Part shown: piece after piece, positions 45,331-55,045 of the stretch
How positions within the stretch are numbered: the stretch's first letter is position 1
Layout: each line of letters begins with the position of its first letter
Assembly: GCF_001283065.1 (NCBI RefSeq)
Contig: NZ_CDMK01000002.1
Location: 280,050-344,049 of the forward strand
Length of the DNA: 64,000 nt
Direction: 5' to 3'
Origin: Helicobacter heilmannii
GTDB lineage: Bacteria; Campylobacterota; Campylobacteria; Campylobacterales; Helicobacteraceae
The notes under the pieces: model-generated
Told to the model about the DNA's origin: nothing
Seen by the model: the letters and a program-made list of their open reading frames with translations, nothing else
Database searches by the model: none
Position numbers and translations under genes: made by a program

Positions 45331-46856
45331 TGGAAAATGTCCAATTTGGGGTTGTAGGCAGGGCTTTTTTGCAACCCAAAGGCGTGCAAGACGCTCGAAA
45401 AAATCATATCTTGAGTGTAGTCGGGTTTAAGTGGTTTGGCTTGCAAATGCGCTTTAAAGGCGGGATTGATGTAAACAATGAAGGGGACTTGTTTTTGAAA
45501 ATCGGGGGCGATCAAATAGGGTGTGCCGTGTAGATACAGCCCATGCTCGCCTAAACTCTCGCCGTGATCACTCATGTAAAGCAGCATGGCTTGGCGAGGT
45601 GTGTGGCTGAGGTTTTGCACGGCAATGTCTAGAACCTTATCGTTGTAGATAATGGTGTTGTCATAGGCGTTGATGAGCGCAACACTTTGGCACGCGTCTA
45701 GCTCGTTGTGGGTGCAAATGGGTTTGAATGGGGCAAAGCCTTTAGGGACCTTATCCACATACAGCGGACCGTGCGAGCCCTTAAGGTGCAAGATAACCAA
45801 TAAATTATCCTTGGGGTAGCGCGCCAGCACATGGGGCAGGGCTAGGGCTAGGGCTTCATCGTAGTCTATGATCTTAGAATCCAAGCCCACTTCTTTAAAC
45901 CATCTGTGCAGGATGGACAGAGGGGGGGACCAATCCACATCCATGGGAGGTGGCCCGTCATTAAGGCTCAACCACACCACCTTAACGCCTTGTCTGTGCA
46001 AGAACAAGGGCAGGTTCTCATACCCGCTCTTGGCGTTTAAAATGCAGGTGAGCGCAGCGGTGGTGTAGGTGGCACAAGAGGTGGCTTTGAGAGCTAGAAT
46101 TTCATGGTGGTTTAAGAGCTCTTGGAGTTTGGGCGTGGTGGGCTTGTTATAGCCATAAATGCCGTAATTGGCGCGTCTTGCGCTCTCACCGATGGCCAGA
46201 ACCACCACCCGCCCCCGCACTTGCAAGGGCACTAAGCCAAAGCGTTTTAAGGGGGCTGTTTTTAAAAAGAGCAGGGCGGCCCGCGCGGTGTTGATGCTGT
46301 AGTTATAGGGTGCGACAAGCCCACCGATGGCCTTGGCGTGTTTGTCAAAAAAGAGCCATTGTTTTGTGTGGATCGCCCCCCAAAACGCAAAAACAAGTCC
46401 TGAACCTAAAATAAAATAGAGTTTATGCTTAAAGCGGCTTGGCTTTAAGGGCAAGAGCCAACAACCCACAGCCACTAAAAGCCCTAGCAAAACATAAAGC
46501 CATAGATGCCAGCCCAAAAACCCGCTCGCTTCCTTGAAGTTGGTGTTGAGGACATTGCCCATCATGTCTCTAGTCAACAAGGTGTGGTAGGTGTTGACAA
46601 AATAGAGAGCTAGGGCGTTGCATAAGCTAAAGAGGGAGCAAAAAAAGCGCAACATCCGCAGGCCAAAGATAGACAGCATTGCAAAGGCCATGCTGGTTAC
46701 ACAGATGTATGCGGCGCACACGCTAAAAGCCACGCTAAAGCCCCCATTTTCTCTCAGCACAAATCCCAGCAAGGGCAGGTTAAAGAGAACTAAAGAGACA
46801 ACGCTGTAGATCAATAAGCCCCAGCTGAGGGGCAGGGGCGCGACACGAAAGGACAT
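45327..46856 (-). CDS. eptA: lipid A phosphoethanolamine transferase
   Basis: 509 residues: five N-terminal transmembrane helices (1-175) followed by a sulfatase-like periplasmic domain. VVLAIGESARRANYGIYGY holds the metal-binding Glu, SCATYTTAALTC holds the nucleophilic Thr region, and MSDHGESLGEHGLYLHG and HLKGSHGP complete the site. It overlaps lpxE by four bases. Confidence 0.93.
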   Translation of the reverse strand: MSFRVAPLPLSWGLLIYSVVSLVLFNLPLLGFVLRENGGFSVAFSVCAAYICVTSMAFAMLSIFGLRMLRFFCSLFSLCNALALYFVNTYHTLLTRDMMGNVLNTNFKEASGFLGWHLWLYVLLGLLVAVGCWLLPLKPSRFKHKLYFILGSGLVFAFWGAIHTKQWLFFDKHAKAIGGLVAPYNYSINTARAALLFLKTAPLKRFGLVPLQVRGRVVVLAIGESARRANYGIYGYNKPTTPKLQELLNHHEILALKATSCATYTTAALTCILNAKSGYENLPLFLHRQGVKVVWLSLNDGPPPMDVDWSPPLSILHRWFKEVGLDSKIIDYDEALALALPHVLARYPKDNLLVILHLKGSHGPLYVDKVPKGFAPFKPICTHNELDACQSVALINAYDNTIIYNDKVLDIAVQNLSHTPRQAMLLYMSDHGESLGEHGLYLHGTPYLIAPDFQKQVPFIVYINPAFKAHLQAKPLKPDYTQDMIFSSVLHAFGLQKSPAYNPKLDIFQ

Positions 46857-46862
46857 TAAAAC

Positions 46863-48143
46863 CTATTTACCGATGTAAACCTGTCTAGGGCGGGCGATTC
46901 TAGCTTGGGCGTTTTTGACATGCTCTAAAAGCTGGGCGCACCAGCCCACGGTGCGGCCGATCACAAACACGGGGGTGAAAAAGCGCACAGGGATTTGTAG
47001 TGCCCGTAAAATCGTGCCAGAGTAAAAGTCTACATTAGGATAAAGATTACGCTCAATGAAGTAGTCATCTTTAAGAGCGACTTCTTCGACTTTTGCGGCG
47101 ATCTCATCGAGCTTAGGGTTCATCTTAACCCCCTTGGCTTGCAAGTCGTCTTTGAGTTTCTTTAACACCCGTGCTCTAGGATCGTAGCTCTTATACACCC
47201 GATGCCCAAAACCCATGAGCTTAAAGGGGTCGTTCTTGTCTTTCACGCGGGCGATGTATTTGTCTACATTTTTGACATCCCCGATCTCTTCTAGCTGGAT
47301 CAAGACCTTTTCATTCGCCCCGCCGTGCAAATGCCCCCAAAGCGCACTGATGCCTGCGCTGATGGCGGCATAGGGGTGCACACCCGTAGAGGCGACATTG
47401 CGCACGGTGGATGCCGAGGCGTTTTGCCCGTGATCGGCGTGCAGGGTTAGGATTTTATCCAAAGCCTCCACTTCCAGGGGGGTGATCTCCATTTCGCCAT
47501 GCACGGTGTGTTTAAGCCGTTCGTGAGGGTAGGCTCTTAGCATGAATAAGATATTTTCGATGTAGCTACGGCTAATGTCGGGGTGGATGATGGGTGCGCC
47601 GATCTCGTTGCGGTAGCAAATGGCGGCGAGAGTGGGCATTTTGGCCACAATGCGCCTTGCCATCGTTTGGTAGTCTTCTTCAGTGTGCATCACGGCATGA
47701 TCGGAGTAAAAGGTGGAGAGGATGGACACCCCGCTGCTCAGTTTTGCCATCGGGTGGGCGTTGGTGGGGAAGGCGGAAAACATGTTCATTAAAGTCCTGT
47801 GGATGAAGCTACGGTGGCGCAATTCCAACTCAAATTCTAGCGACTCGGTCTCATTTTTGGGCAATTCATCGGTGAGCAAGAGCTTACACACATCTACATA
47901 CTTATACTTGGCGACCAGCTCCTCAATGGGATGGCCTTTGTAGTAAAGCTCGCCTTTTTTGCCATCGATGTAGCTGATGGTGGATTTGCACCCCGCTGTG
48001 GACGCATACCCAGGGTCATAAGAAAAAAGCCCCGAAGTTTCAAAGAGTTTAGAAAAATCGATCGCATGGGGACCGCGGGTACAGGCAATGGTTTCAAACT
48101 CAAATTTTTCGTTCGTTTCGTTATTGATCAGTGTAACAGACAT
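46863..48143 (-). CDS. gltA: citrate synthase (type II)
   Basis: 426 residues. Catalytic His and Asp regions are seen in [32 protein letters not shown] and [12 protein letters not shown]. It makes citrate from oxaloacetate and acetyl-CoA. Promoter on the minus strand at 48170-48175 (TATAAT), with GAAAGGAAG before the ATG. Confidence 0.96.
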   Translation of the reverse strand: MSVTLINNETNEKFEFETIACTRGPHAIDFSKLFETSGLFSYDPGYASTAGCKSTISYIDGKKGELYYKGHPIEELVAKYKYVDVCKLLLTDELPKNETESLEFELELRHRSFIHRTLMNMFSAFPTNAHPMAKLSSGVSILSTFYSDHAVMHTEEDYQTMARRIVAKMPTLAAICYRNEIGAPIIHPDISRSYIENILFMLRAYPHERLKHTVHGEMEITPLEVEALDKILTLHADHGQNASASTVRNVASTGVHPYAAISAGISALWGHLHGGANEKVLIQLEEIGDVKNVDKYIARVKDKNDPFKLMGFGHRVYKSYDPRARVLKKLKDDLQAKGVKMNPKLDEIAAKVEEVALKDDYFIERNLYPNVDFYSGTILRALQIPVRFFTPVFVIGRTVGWCAQLLEHVKNAQARIARPRQVYIGK

Positions 48144-48169
48144 GGACTTCCTTTCACATTTTGAGCTAG

Positions 48170-48175
48170 ATTATA
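48170..48175 (-). promoter_or_regulatory. -10 box (TATAAT) for gltA
   Basis: Minus-strand TATAAT in GGGTATAATCTAGC, 27 bases before the gltA ATG. Confidence 0.55.
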
Positions 48176-48282
48176 CCCCCTTAAGATTAAAATAAGGTTT
48201 CTAAACATAGGACTTGATGGACTTGACCATATCTAGGTATTTTTGAAACACCTTAAGCGTTGAAACCTTGGATCGCTCCCTC

Positions 48283-49124
48283 TTAATCCTTAATGTTGGC
48301 ATCTAAACACGCCACGAACACCCTGCCGATTAAAGCGGTTGTTCCCGTTGTTGCCGTGGTGCTGATCGTGCCCCCGAGCACACTGCCCGCCACGGTGATG
48401 CGCTTTAAAATCCTGCCCACCGCCACGCACACCGCATGCCCCGTGCTAAGTACATCCGCAAATATCGCTAATAGTTGCTCTGCCACGCTCTGCGAGAGTT
48501 CAAGCCCGTAAATTTTGCTGGTGTGGATCATCATAACGATTTGGACGGGGGCGAGCAGGGCAAGATCCCAGAAGGGGATGGGTACTGCCCCGATGATTGC
48601 CGCTCCTATTGTCCTCCACTTCCAAAGCCCCAACTTTTTGTAAATGCGCCTCTTCAAGCCCAAAACGCTCTTGCACCACACTAGAGAACTTCTCCCCTTT
48701 GTCGTCCTTATCCTGCTGGACTTTTGTGATCGCTGCAATCGTGTGGACTTGATGCGCTTGTAGCAGCTCATACAGTTTCCACCTCGCCCTCTTGAACGCA
48801 CCTTGCGGACTCTTGGATACATAGCCATGCGATGTGGATTTGCTCTTTTGCCTCTTGGCAGTGCATGCGCTCTAAAAAATTAAAAATCTCTTGCTTGGTG
48901 GTGCTAAAGTCTTTGAACTCTAGCCCCTTCGTGTCGTGACTGGTGAGCCCGCCTTGAATGTTTGCAATCTGCTGGATGATGGGCGCGCCCTGCCCAGTGC
49001 GCGCCACTTCTATGCCAAAAACCACATTGATTAAAGTGTTCTTACCAGTGCCCATGCTGCCCGCTACAAGCACATTTAAGCAAGTGCCGAACAAATTAAG
49101 ATCGATTTCTTGCGCTATAAACAC
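48283..49124 (-). pseudogene. broken GTPase gene with DUF697-like C-terminal domain
   Basis: Minus-strand pieces in at least two frames. The 5' part (49124-48768) reads NVLVAGSMGTGKNTLINVVFG, a Walker A where Asn replaces the usual Ser or Thr, then SHDTKGLEFKDF like a switch/DxxG region. A second frame near 48770-48610 gives VHTIAAITKVQQDKDDKG, a TKxD-like G4 motif. The third part (48620-48283) has the hydrophobic DUF697-type tail IGAAIIGAVPIPFWDLALLA and AVCVAVGRILKRITVAG. These are parts of one former YcjF-type membrane GTPase, split by frameshifts. Not functional. It interrupts the space between gltA and icd. Confidence 0.68.
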
Positions 49125-49179
49125 CCCTTAAAACTGAAGTTCCCCTATTTTAACCCAAAACTTTAAACCTGCTTTATGC

Positions 49180-49185
49180 TACAAT
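49180..49185 (+). promoter_or_regulatory. -10 like TACAAT (TATGCTACAAT context) for icd
   Basis: TATGCTACAAT at 49175-49185 precedes AAGGA (49206-49210) and the GTG at 49218. Confidence 0.5.
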
Positions 49186-49217
49186 GCAGGGCATATCATT
49201 TTTTCAAGGAGTTTTTT

Positions 49218-50495
49218 GTGTCTTATAATCCTAAATACTTGTCTGTGCCTACAGAAGGGGAGGCGATTACCTATAAAGAGGGCAAATTGCATGTGCCAAG
49301 TCACCCCATTATCCCCTTCATTGAGGGCGATGGGATTGGCGTGGATATTACACCTGTGATGCGTAAGGTCGTGGATGCCGCCGTGCAAAAGGCTTACAAA
49401 GGGGAGAAAAAGATTGCGTGGTATGAAGTCTTTGTTGGCGAAAAATGCTTCAACAAATTCAAAGATCACAAAGAGCTAAGCGTGGAAGAGCAATGGCTGC
49501 TTCCGGACACCATTGAGGCAATCAACCACTTTAAAGTGTCGATCAAGGGACCTCTAACTACCCCCGTAGGCGAGGGCTTTAGATCGCTCAATGTCGCCTT
49601 GCGCCAAAAAATGGATTTGTATGTGTGCTTGCGCCCTGTGCGCTGGTATGGCAGCCCTAGTCCGGTTAAAGACCCCGGTAAGGTGGATATGGTGATCTTT
49701 AGAGAGAATAGCGAGGATATTTATGCCGGTATCGAGTTCAACCAAGACACCCAAGAGGCTAAAAAACTCATCAAATTCTTACAAGAAGAGCTAAAAGTAA
49801 CAAAAATCCGCTTCCCTGAGACAAGCAGCATTGGCATCAAGCCCATCAGCCTAGAGGGGACTGAAAGGCTCGTGCGCAAGGCGATCCAATACACCATTGA
49901 CAATGATCGCGCTAGCCTCACCTTTGTGCATAAGGGCAATATCATGAAATACACCGAAGGAGCGTTCATGAAATGGGGGTATGCCCTAGCGCAAAGAGAG
50001 TTTGGGGCAAAACTCTTAGACAAAGGCCCTTGGTGCACCCTTAAAAACCCCAAAACGGGTAAAGAGATCGTCATTAAGGACATGATCGCCGATGCCTTCT
50101 TGCAACAAATTTTACTCCGCCCCGCGGAATACGATGTGATCGCCACCATGAACTTAAACGGGGATTATATCTCGGATGCGTTAGCAGCGATGGTGGGCGG
50201 GATTGGCATTGCCCCCGGGGCGAATATGAATGACAGCGTTGCCATGTTTGAAGCCACACACGGCACTGCCCCCAAATACGCCGGACAAAATAAAGTCAAT
50301 CCCGGCTCTATAATCCTTAGTGCGGAGATGATGCTACGCCATATGGGCTGGGTTGAAGCGGCGGATTTGATCGTGAAGGGCATGCAAAAAGCCATTGAGA
50401 ACAAAAAGGTAACTTATGACTTCGCCCGTTTGATGCAAGGAGCCACTGAGGTGTCTAGCTCGGAGTTTGGTGAGGTGATCATCTCGCATTTATAA
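49218..50495 (+). CDS. icd: isocitrate dehydrogenase (NADP)
   Basis: 425 residues from GTG 49218, just behind AAGGAG; a longer in-frame start at 49176 would lie in the promoter. Substrate motifs are [26 protein letters not shown], and [21 protein letters not shown]. It converts isocitrate to 2-oxoglutarate. In H. pylori it lies beside gltA; here a broken GTPase gene separates them. Confidence 0.96.
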   Translation: MSYNPKYLSVPTEGEAITYKEGKLHVPSHPIIPFIEGDGIGVDITPVMRKVVDAAVQKAYKGEKKIAWYEVFVGEKCFNKFKDHKELSVEEQWLLPDTIEAINHFKVSIKGPLTTPVGEGFRSLNVALRQKMDLYVCLRPVRWYGSPSPVKDPGKVDMVIFRENSEDIYAGIEFNQDTQEAKKLIKFLQEELKVTKIRFPETSSIGIKPISLEGTERLVRKAIQYTIDNDRASLTFVHKGNIMKYTEGAFMKWGYALAQREFGAKLLDKGPWCTLKNPKTGKEIVIKDMIADAFLQQILLRPAEYDVIATMNLNGDYISDALAAMVGGIGIAPGANMNDSVAMFEATHGTAPKYAGQNKVNPGSIILSAEMMLRHMGWVEAADLIVKGMQKAIENKKVTYDFARLMQGATEVSSSEFGEVIISHL

Positions 50496-50522
50496 ACAAA
50501 CAAAAGGAGGGTTGGAGGCACT

Positions 50523-51212
50523 ATGAGGCGCGTTGGTTTGTTTTTAGGGCTTTTGTGTTTCTTGGCTAATGTGGCGTGGGGGTTGGGTTGTGCGAGTAAT
50601 CCAAATTACCATTGGGACTATACGCTTCAGCAAGCAAGGGATTTTGTAAACAAATTTAAAGACGATGACCAAAGTACATATGGTGCGCAATATGTGCTAG
50701 AGAAAAGTCAAGCCGTGTTGGGTGGGATCCCTTATTGCGGGGTTGTGGTGCGTGGTTATCGGTCCGGGAATATCATTAGCAATGATGGCGGTCGTGGTCC
50801 AACAGCTGGACTTGACTTGAGCTTCATGTGTTTTGGATTTAGTCGGGGGAATAAGTGGTATAAGGGCTCTTGTTTGATCTTAGATAATGAATCTCCTTTA
50901 TCTGAAATCAACATGGAGTTTAAAAAAGATGCCATGCTCTTGCACTTGCGTGAGGACTATTACGCATGCGCTGATGAAGCAGACAGGATAGGCAGCGACA
51001 CTGGGACCAACCGCGCGCATTTTACTTTTAAGCCCTTTAAGGGTCGTTATGTTTTAACAAAACTCGATGTTAAAAGCAATAAGGAGCCCATCGATCCTGT
51101 GTATCGCCAAAAGAGAGACCATATGAAAATTTTCATGAACACCATGAAAGAAAGTATTTTGCAAGACTTAGTGGAGCGTTGCGACAAGAAGGGATATTGC
51201 CAAGAGAGATAA
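50523..51212 (+). CDS. secreted protein of unknown family, tandem copy 1
   Basis: 229 residues. Signal peptide MRRVGLFLGLLCFLANVAWG, then a Cys-containing mature protein. It shares LSFMCFGFSRGNKWYKGSC, FKPFKGRYVL, DPVYRQKRDHMKIFM and a GYCQ tail with the next gene, so both come from a duplication. Cysteines recur in equivalent positions (MCFGF, SC, AC, YC), pointing to disulfides in the periplasm or outside the cell. AAAGGAGG precedes the ATG. I recognise no family. Its C-terminus is shorter than in copy 2. Confidence 0.72.
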   Translation: MRRVGLFLGLLCFLANVAWGLGCASNPNYHWDYTLQQARDFVNKFKDDDQSTYGAQYVLEKSQAVLGGIPYCGVVVRGYRSGNIISNDGGRGPTAGLDLSFMCFGFSRGNKWYKGSCLILDNESPLSEINMEFKKDAMLLHLREDYYACADEADRIGSDTGTNRAHFTFKPFKGRYVLTKLDVKSNKEPIDPVYRQKRDHMKIFMNTMKESILQDLVERCDKKGYCQER

Positions 51213-51255
51213 GCGGGCGTGATGGATGGCAAGGCTAAGAGTGGCAAAAATTTAG

Positions 51256-51293
51256 GACTGCAAAACATGGGAAGAAAAAATGGAATCGAATAG
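51256..51293 (+). other. remnant 3' end of a further copy of the tandem gene
   Basis: GACTGCAAAACATGGGAAG and the bases after it closely match the end of copy 2 at 51920-51958 and finish with the same Asn-Gly-Ile-Glu-stop. It lies between the two copies and overlaps the start of copy 2, so it marks either a lost third copy or the old end of copy 1. Confidence 0.55.
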
Positions 51294-51957
51294 ATTAGGG
51301 TGCTTTCTTGGGGTTTGGTTGCTCTTAGCCCATGTATTCTTGGGCTTAGCAAAGTCTAGTGATTTTGAGCCGCCGCGTGTTGTTAAAATGCTAAGAGATC
51401 AAAGCGAGCTGTTTTTATTTAACGATCCACGAAAAAACAGCGGCGACCCCATAAATATCCTTGAAGAGAGTAAAGCCCGTGTGGGTAAAACCCTCTATCG
51501 GGGCTTTGTGTTGCGCACCTTGTGGCCGTATGCAGAAAATGCCAATAATGGTAAAATCAATGTAAGTCTCATGTGCTTTGGGTTTTATAAGGGCTCTAAA
51601 TGGCATAAAGGCTTTTGTTTAGAGCTTAACCCTGAAGCCACCTTTTCACAAACGAGCGTGGATTTTAAACAAGATGCCCTCACTTTGCGTATCAATGAAT
51701 ACGCGATTGAATGCGACTGGGAGCATCGAAACCTAGAGATTTTAACCTTCAAGCCCTCTAAGGGTCGCTATGTCTTGCAAAGCTATAGCCGTGTCAATGA
51801 CAGCGATCAAGACATTGACCCCTTTTATCGCCAAAAACGCGATGGCAAGAAAATTTATATGGAACAAATCAAAAACAGTGTGTTGCAGGGCTTGCAAGAT
51901 CATGGCTATAAAAAACATTACTGCCAAACATGGGAGGATAAAAATGGGATCGAGTAA
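51280..51957 (+). CDS. secreted protein of unknown family, tandem copy 2
   Basis: 225 residues with an N-terminal hydrophobic segment (GCFLGVWLLLAHVFLG). It is the paralogue of the preceding gene, with SLMCFGFYKGSKWHKGFC, FKPSKGRYVL, DPFYRQKRDGKKIYM and a YCQTWEDKNGIE end. The start is less certain than in copy 1: no strong ribosome site is seen apart from GGGAAG. The stop abuts the GTG of the TauE/SafE gene. Function unknown. Confidence 0.68.
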   Translation: MESNRLGCFLGVWLLLAHVFLGLAKSSDFEPPRVVKMLRDQSELFLFNDPRKNSGDPINILEESKARVGKTLYRGFVLRTLWPYAENANNGKINVSLMCFGFYKGSKWHKGFCLELNPEATFSQTSVDFKQDALTLRINEYAIECDWEHRNLEILTFKPSKGRYVLQSYSRVNDSDQDIDPFYRQKRDGKKIYMEQIKNSVLQGLQDHGYKKHYCQTWEDKNGIE

Positions 51958-52773
51958 GTGGCTTTAGATTTTGTCTTGGCTTTTGTGGGCTTTGTTACGG
52001 GCATCACAGCGGGGTTTTTTGGCATTGGCGGGGGGGAGATTGTCGTGCCCGCTGCAGTGTTTGCGGGCTTTAGCTACAGCCACGCCGTGGGCATTTCGCT
52101 CTTTCAAATGCTCTTTTCCTCTCTGGTGGGCTCACTCATCAATTACAAAAAGGGCTTGCTAGACATTAAAGAGGGCTTGGCGATCGCGGGGGGTGGGCTG
52201 TTTGGCGCAATGCTAGGCAGCTTTTTATTAAAACGCATGGACGATCGGATTTTAATGGGGCTGTTTGTGGCGGTGGTGTGCTACACCTTTTTTAAATACG
52301 CCTTCATCAAAAAGGGCAACTACCCCCGTGCGCACTTCAGGCTACACGCCCACAACGCGCATTTTAAAATCCCGCTGATCCGCTGGAACTTGAGTAAAAA
52401 GCACGCCATTTTAGCCCTAGCTGGGCTCATCACGGGGATTTTTTCGATCCCACTTGGCATGGGCGGTGGGATTTTGATCGTGCCCTTCTTGGGCTACTTT
52501 TTAAAATACGACACGCAAAAGATCGTGCCCTTGGGGCTGTTCTTTGTGATCTTCTCCTCGCTTTCAGGCGTGATCGCGCTCACACACGCGGGCGTGCTCG
52601 CCCCCCGCATTTTATGGGTGGGTTTTTTGGTGGGTGTGGGCGCGCTAGCGGGCGTGGGGCTTGGCATTAAATTGATCCTTATAGCGACTGAAAAGATCCA
52701 TCGGGTCTTGCTCTTAAGCATTTACGCCCTAAGCATTGTGGCTACGGGCTACAAGCTCGTGACGGAATTATAA
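51958..52773 (+). CDS. TauE/SafE-family membrane transporter
   Basis: 271 residues with eight or so transmembrane helices. The duplicated family motif is GFFGIGGGEIVVPA near the N-terminus and IPLGMGGGILIVPFLGY in the second half. Members move sulfite, sulfonates or other organic anions across the inner membrane; the substrate is not evident. GTG start. It is convergent with the VirB11-like gene, ends overlapping by six bases. Confidence 0.85.
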   Translation: MALDFVLAFVGFVTGITAGFFGIGGGEIVVPAAVFAGFSYSHAVGISLFQMLFSSLVGSLINYKKGLLDIKEGLAIAGGGLFGAMLGSFLLKRMDDRILMGLFVAVVCYTFFKYAFIKKGNYPRAHFRLHAHNAHFKIPLIRWNLSKKHAILALAGLITGIFSIPLGMGGGILIVPFLGYFLKYDTQKIVPLGLFFVIFSSLSGVIALTHAGVLAPRILWVGFLVGVGALAGVGLGIKLILIATEKIHRVLLLSIYALSIVATGYKLVTEL

Positions 52774-53694
52774 ATCCTTGCTTAAAAGCACTTGGCTAAT
52801 GAAGCGCTGCTCTTTGATTTTGCACACTTGGATCACGACATCGATCGCGCTTTTAAAGTAGCGTTTAACAATACTTAAATCAAACTTGGCCTTATGCCCC
52901 ATTTCAATATTTAGGGCAATGGCTTCTAGGACCTGCTCCACACTGTTGGCGTGCAGGGTGGACATCATCCCCTTATGCCCTGTGTTGCCAAAGCGCAAGA
53001 ATAAAAGGGCGTTTCTAGTATCGATCTCGCCCACCATGAGCCGATCGGGGCGCATGCGCATCGCCATGTTGAGGGCGTTTTCATAGGTGAAGGGGGTTTG
53101 CTCCATTTTACCCACCAAGAGCCCCACGCTGTTTTCAAACCCGCTTAAATCCAATTCTTGGCTATCCTCCACGCTCACCACCCGCTCTTCCTTAGGGATA
53201 AACTCCAAAAGGGCATTTAATAGGCTTGTTTTGCCGCTGGCAGTCGCCCCGCTGATTAGTATGTTATGCCCCTCTTGTGCCATGCTTTTTAAGTCGCTGT
53301 GGCTAAAGGTGCAGGTGTTGGTGATAGAAAACGCCTCGAGGGGGAATTTTAGTAGGCTTGGTACGCGGATATTTAAGCTGATTTGGTTGTTCGTGGTGAT
53401 GCTGAAATGGTTGGCACTCACGCGGTAGCGGGTGAAGGGGATGGAGCAGTTTAAGGTGGGGGCAAGGCTATTAAAGGGCAAATCTCTATAACTGGCTAAT
53501 TGCTCGCAAAAGCGCAATAAAAACTCTTTGCTGAAAGTGGGGTCATAGATTTTTTGGTGTGTGCCACTGAGCGCATAGAGCCACAGCTCGTTTTCGGTGT
53601 TGCTAAGAAGCTCGGTAACCCCACTTTGCAAATAGGGGGCAAAAAGGGCAATCTGCGCCTTTAAAACCTTGTGGGTTTTTAGCTCTTCTAACAC
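52768..53694 (-). CDS. VirB11-like type IV secretion/type II family ATPase, solitary
   Basis: 308 residues. Walker A GATASGKTSLLNALL, VEDSQELDL (Asp box), RMRPDRLMVGEID (Walker B) and GHKGMMSTLHANS (His box) mark a secretion ATPase. No other type IV secretion gene is in the window, so it may be a stand-alone paralogue like the one in H. pylori near HP1421. It overlaps kdsB by seven bases. Role unknown; DNA uptake or export is inference. Confidence 0.86.
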   Translation of the reverse strand: MLEELKTHKVLKAQIALFAPYLQSGVTELLSNTENELWLYALSGTHQKIYDPTFSKEFLLRFCEQLASYRDLPFNSLAPTLNCSIPFTRYRVSANHFSITTNNQISLNIRVPSLLKFPLEAFSITNTCTFSHSDLKSMAQEGHNILISGATASGKTSLLNALLEFIPKEERVVSVEDSQELDLSGFENSVGLLVGKMEQTPFTYENALNMAMRMRPDRLMVGEIDTRNALLFLRFGNTGHKGMMSTLHANSVEQVLEAIALNIEMGHKAKFDLSIVKRYFKSAIDVVIQVCKIKEQRFISQVLLSKDL

Positions 53695-54386
53695 CTTTTT
53701 AAGGCTTCTTGCAAGTCTTGCAGAGTGTCTATACCCACACTTTGGGTTTTAACTAGGCTGGTGGTGATCGCCTTGTGGTGGTAGAGCGCGCGCAGTTGCT
53801 CGAGTTTTTCAATGTCCTCTAGGGGGCTTTTTTCAAGGGCGCAAAACTCCAAGAGTGTATTTACCCTAAAGCCATAAATGCCAATATGGCCCAAAAAGGC
53901 GCGGTGTTGTTCGTCTCTGCCATAGGGGATGGGGGCGCGTGAAAAATACAGGGCGCGATTATTCGTGCCCAGCACCACTTTAACCACATTGGGATCTTGG
54001 GCTTCTTTGGGACTGATTTCTTTAATGCAGGTGTGCATAAATGGGGTGTTTTGGGCTTCTTTTAAGAGCGTGGCGATGATCTCTGGCTCTAAAAAGGGCT
54101 CATCGCCTTGCAAATTCAAAACGGGGGTGTGCTCGGGCAGGTTTAAAAGTGTACAGGCCTGGGCGCATCTGTCTGTCCCGCTTGTGTGCACCTTGTTCGT
54201 TAAAATGGCTTTAACATTGAAGTCCTCGCAAGCCCTCAAAAGCAGGGCATCATCGCAAGCCACCACCACTTCATCCACCCTTTGGGCGTTGCGTGCGGTG
54301 GCAACCACCATGGGCACGCCCTGAATAGGCACTAAGAGCTTGCGCGGAAAGCGGGTAGATTCCAGCCTCGCAGGAATCACAATCAT
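53688..54386 (-). CDS. kdsB: 3-deoxy-manno-octulosonate cytidylyltransferase
   Basis: 232 residues. N-terminal nucleotide site VIPARLESTRFPRKLL, then LQGDEPFLEPE and YFSRAPIPYGRD. It activates Kdo to CMP-Kdo for the LPS inner core. AAGGAGG (54391-54397) precedes the ATG. A minus-strand TATAAT (54415-54420) is a likely promoter. Confidence 0.95.
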   Translation of the reverse strand: MIVIPARLESTRFPRKLLVPIQGVPMVVATARNAQRVDEVVVACDDALLLRACEDFNVKAILTNKVHTSGTDRCAQACTLLNLPEHTPVLNLQGDEPFLEPEIIATLLKEAQNTPFMHTCIKEISPKEAQDPNVVKVVLGTNNRALYFSRAPIPYGRDEQHRAFLGHIGIYGFRVNTLLEFCALEKSPLEDIEKLEQLRALYHHKAITTSLVKTQSVGIDTLQDLQEALKRC

Positions 54387-54414
54387 ACAACCTCCTTAAA
54401 ATAAAAAATGCTTT

Positions 54415-54420
54415 ATTATA
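54415..54420 (-). promoter_or_regulatory. -10 box (TATAAT) for kdsB
   Basis: Minus-strand TATAAT upstream of the AAGGAGG ribosome site. Confidence 0.5.
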
Positions 54421-54505
54421 GCCTTTTTGTATGGGGTTTTCTTAACCTAAAACTTAGTTGTTTCAAGCTATGCTTAAAACCTTAATTTTACACGAAAGGG
54501 CAAAA

Positions 54506-54814
54506 ATGGAGGTCTTAACCAGCCAAAATTACCAAGAAAAAACAAGCCAAGGGGCGGTGGTTGTCAATGTGGGCGCGCACTGGTGCCCCGATTGCCACAA
54601 AATCGCGCCCATGATGGATGCTTTAGCCAAGGATTACAGCCAAGTGAAAATCTTTAAAGTGGATTTTGACAAGAGCGAGGATTTAAAAGAAAGTCTAGGC
54701 ATCAAACGGATTCCGACTTTGATTTTTTATAAAGACGGTGCAGAAGTGGGGCAAAGACTTGTAGAACCCGGTACAAAAAGTGTCATCGAAGCGGAGTTTA
54801 AAAAGCTCGTTTAA
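54506..54814 (+). CDS. thioredoxin with a CPDC active site
   Basis: 102 residues from ATG 54506, behind AAAGGG; the frame extends upstream to 54458 but with non-family residues. The active site is HWCPDCHKI rather than WCGPC, and the cis-Pro is in IKRIPTLIF. It is a cytoplasmic dithiol reductant; the CPDC variant is that of H. pylori Trx2 as I recall. Immediately followed on the other strand by two tRNAs. Confidence 0.9.
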   Translation: MEVLTSQNYQEKTSQGAVVVNVGAHWCPDCHKIAPMMDALAKDYSQVKIFKVDFDKSEDLKESLGIKRIPTLIFYKDGAEVGQRLVEPGTKSVIEAEFKKLV

Positions 54815-54891
<77 letters not shown>

Positions 54892-54907
54892 TCATACTTA
54901 AAGGGTA

Positions 54908-54982
54908 TGGTTGGAGTAGAAGGATTCGAACCTCCGAATGGCAGGACCAAAACCTGCTGCCTTACCACTTGGCGATACTCCA
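54908..54982 (-). tRNA. tRNA-Gln (anticodon TTG)
   Basis: 75 bases on the minus strand. Acceptor TGGAGTA pairs with TACTCCA, anticodon loop TTTTGGT gives TTG, and CCA is encoded. Confidence 0.95.
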
Positions 54983-55045
54983 ACGAAAAAGTGCCATTCT
55001 AGCTTGTTTCTCTGAAAAAGTCAAGCCCCCCTACCTAGTCTCTAA

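Noticed and set aside
48283-48828. The 181-residue minus-strand frame as a complete independent membrane protein
   Set aside because: Its first 60 residues are out-of-frame translation of GTPase sequence; only the DUF697-like tail is genuine.
49176-49217. Upstream extension of icd ([10 protein letters not shown]...)
   Set aside because: It covers the -10 box and ribosome site; GTG 49218 gives the family N-terminus.
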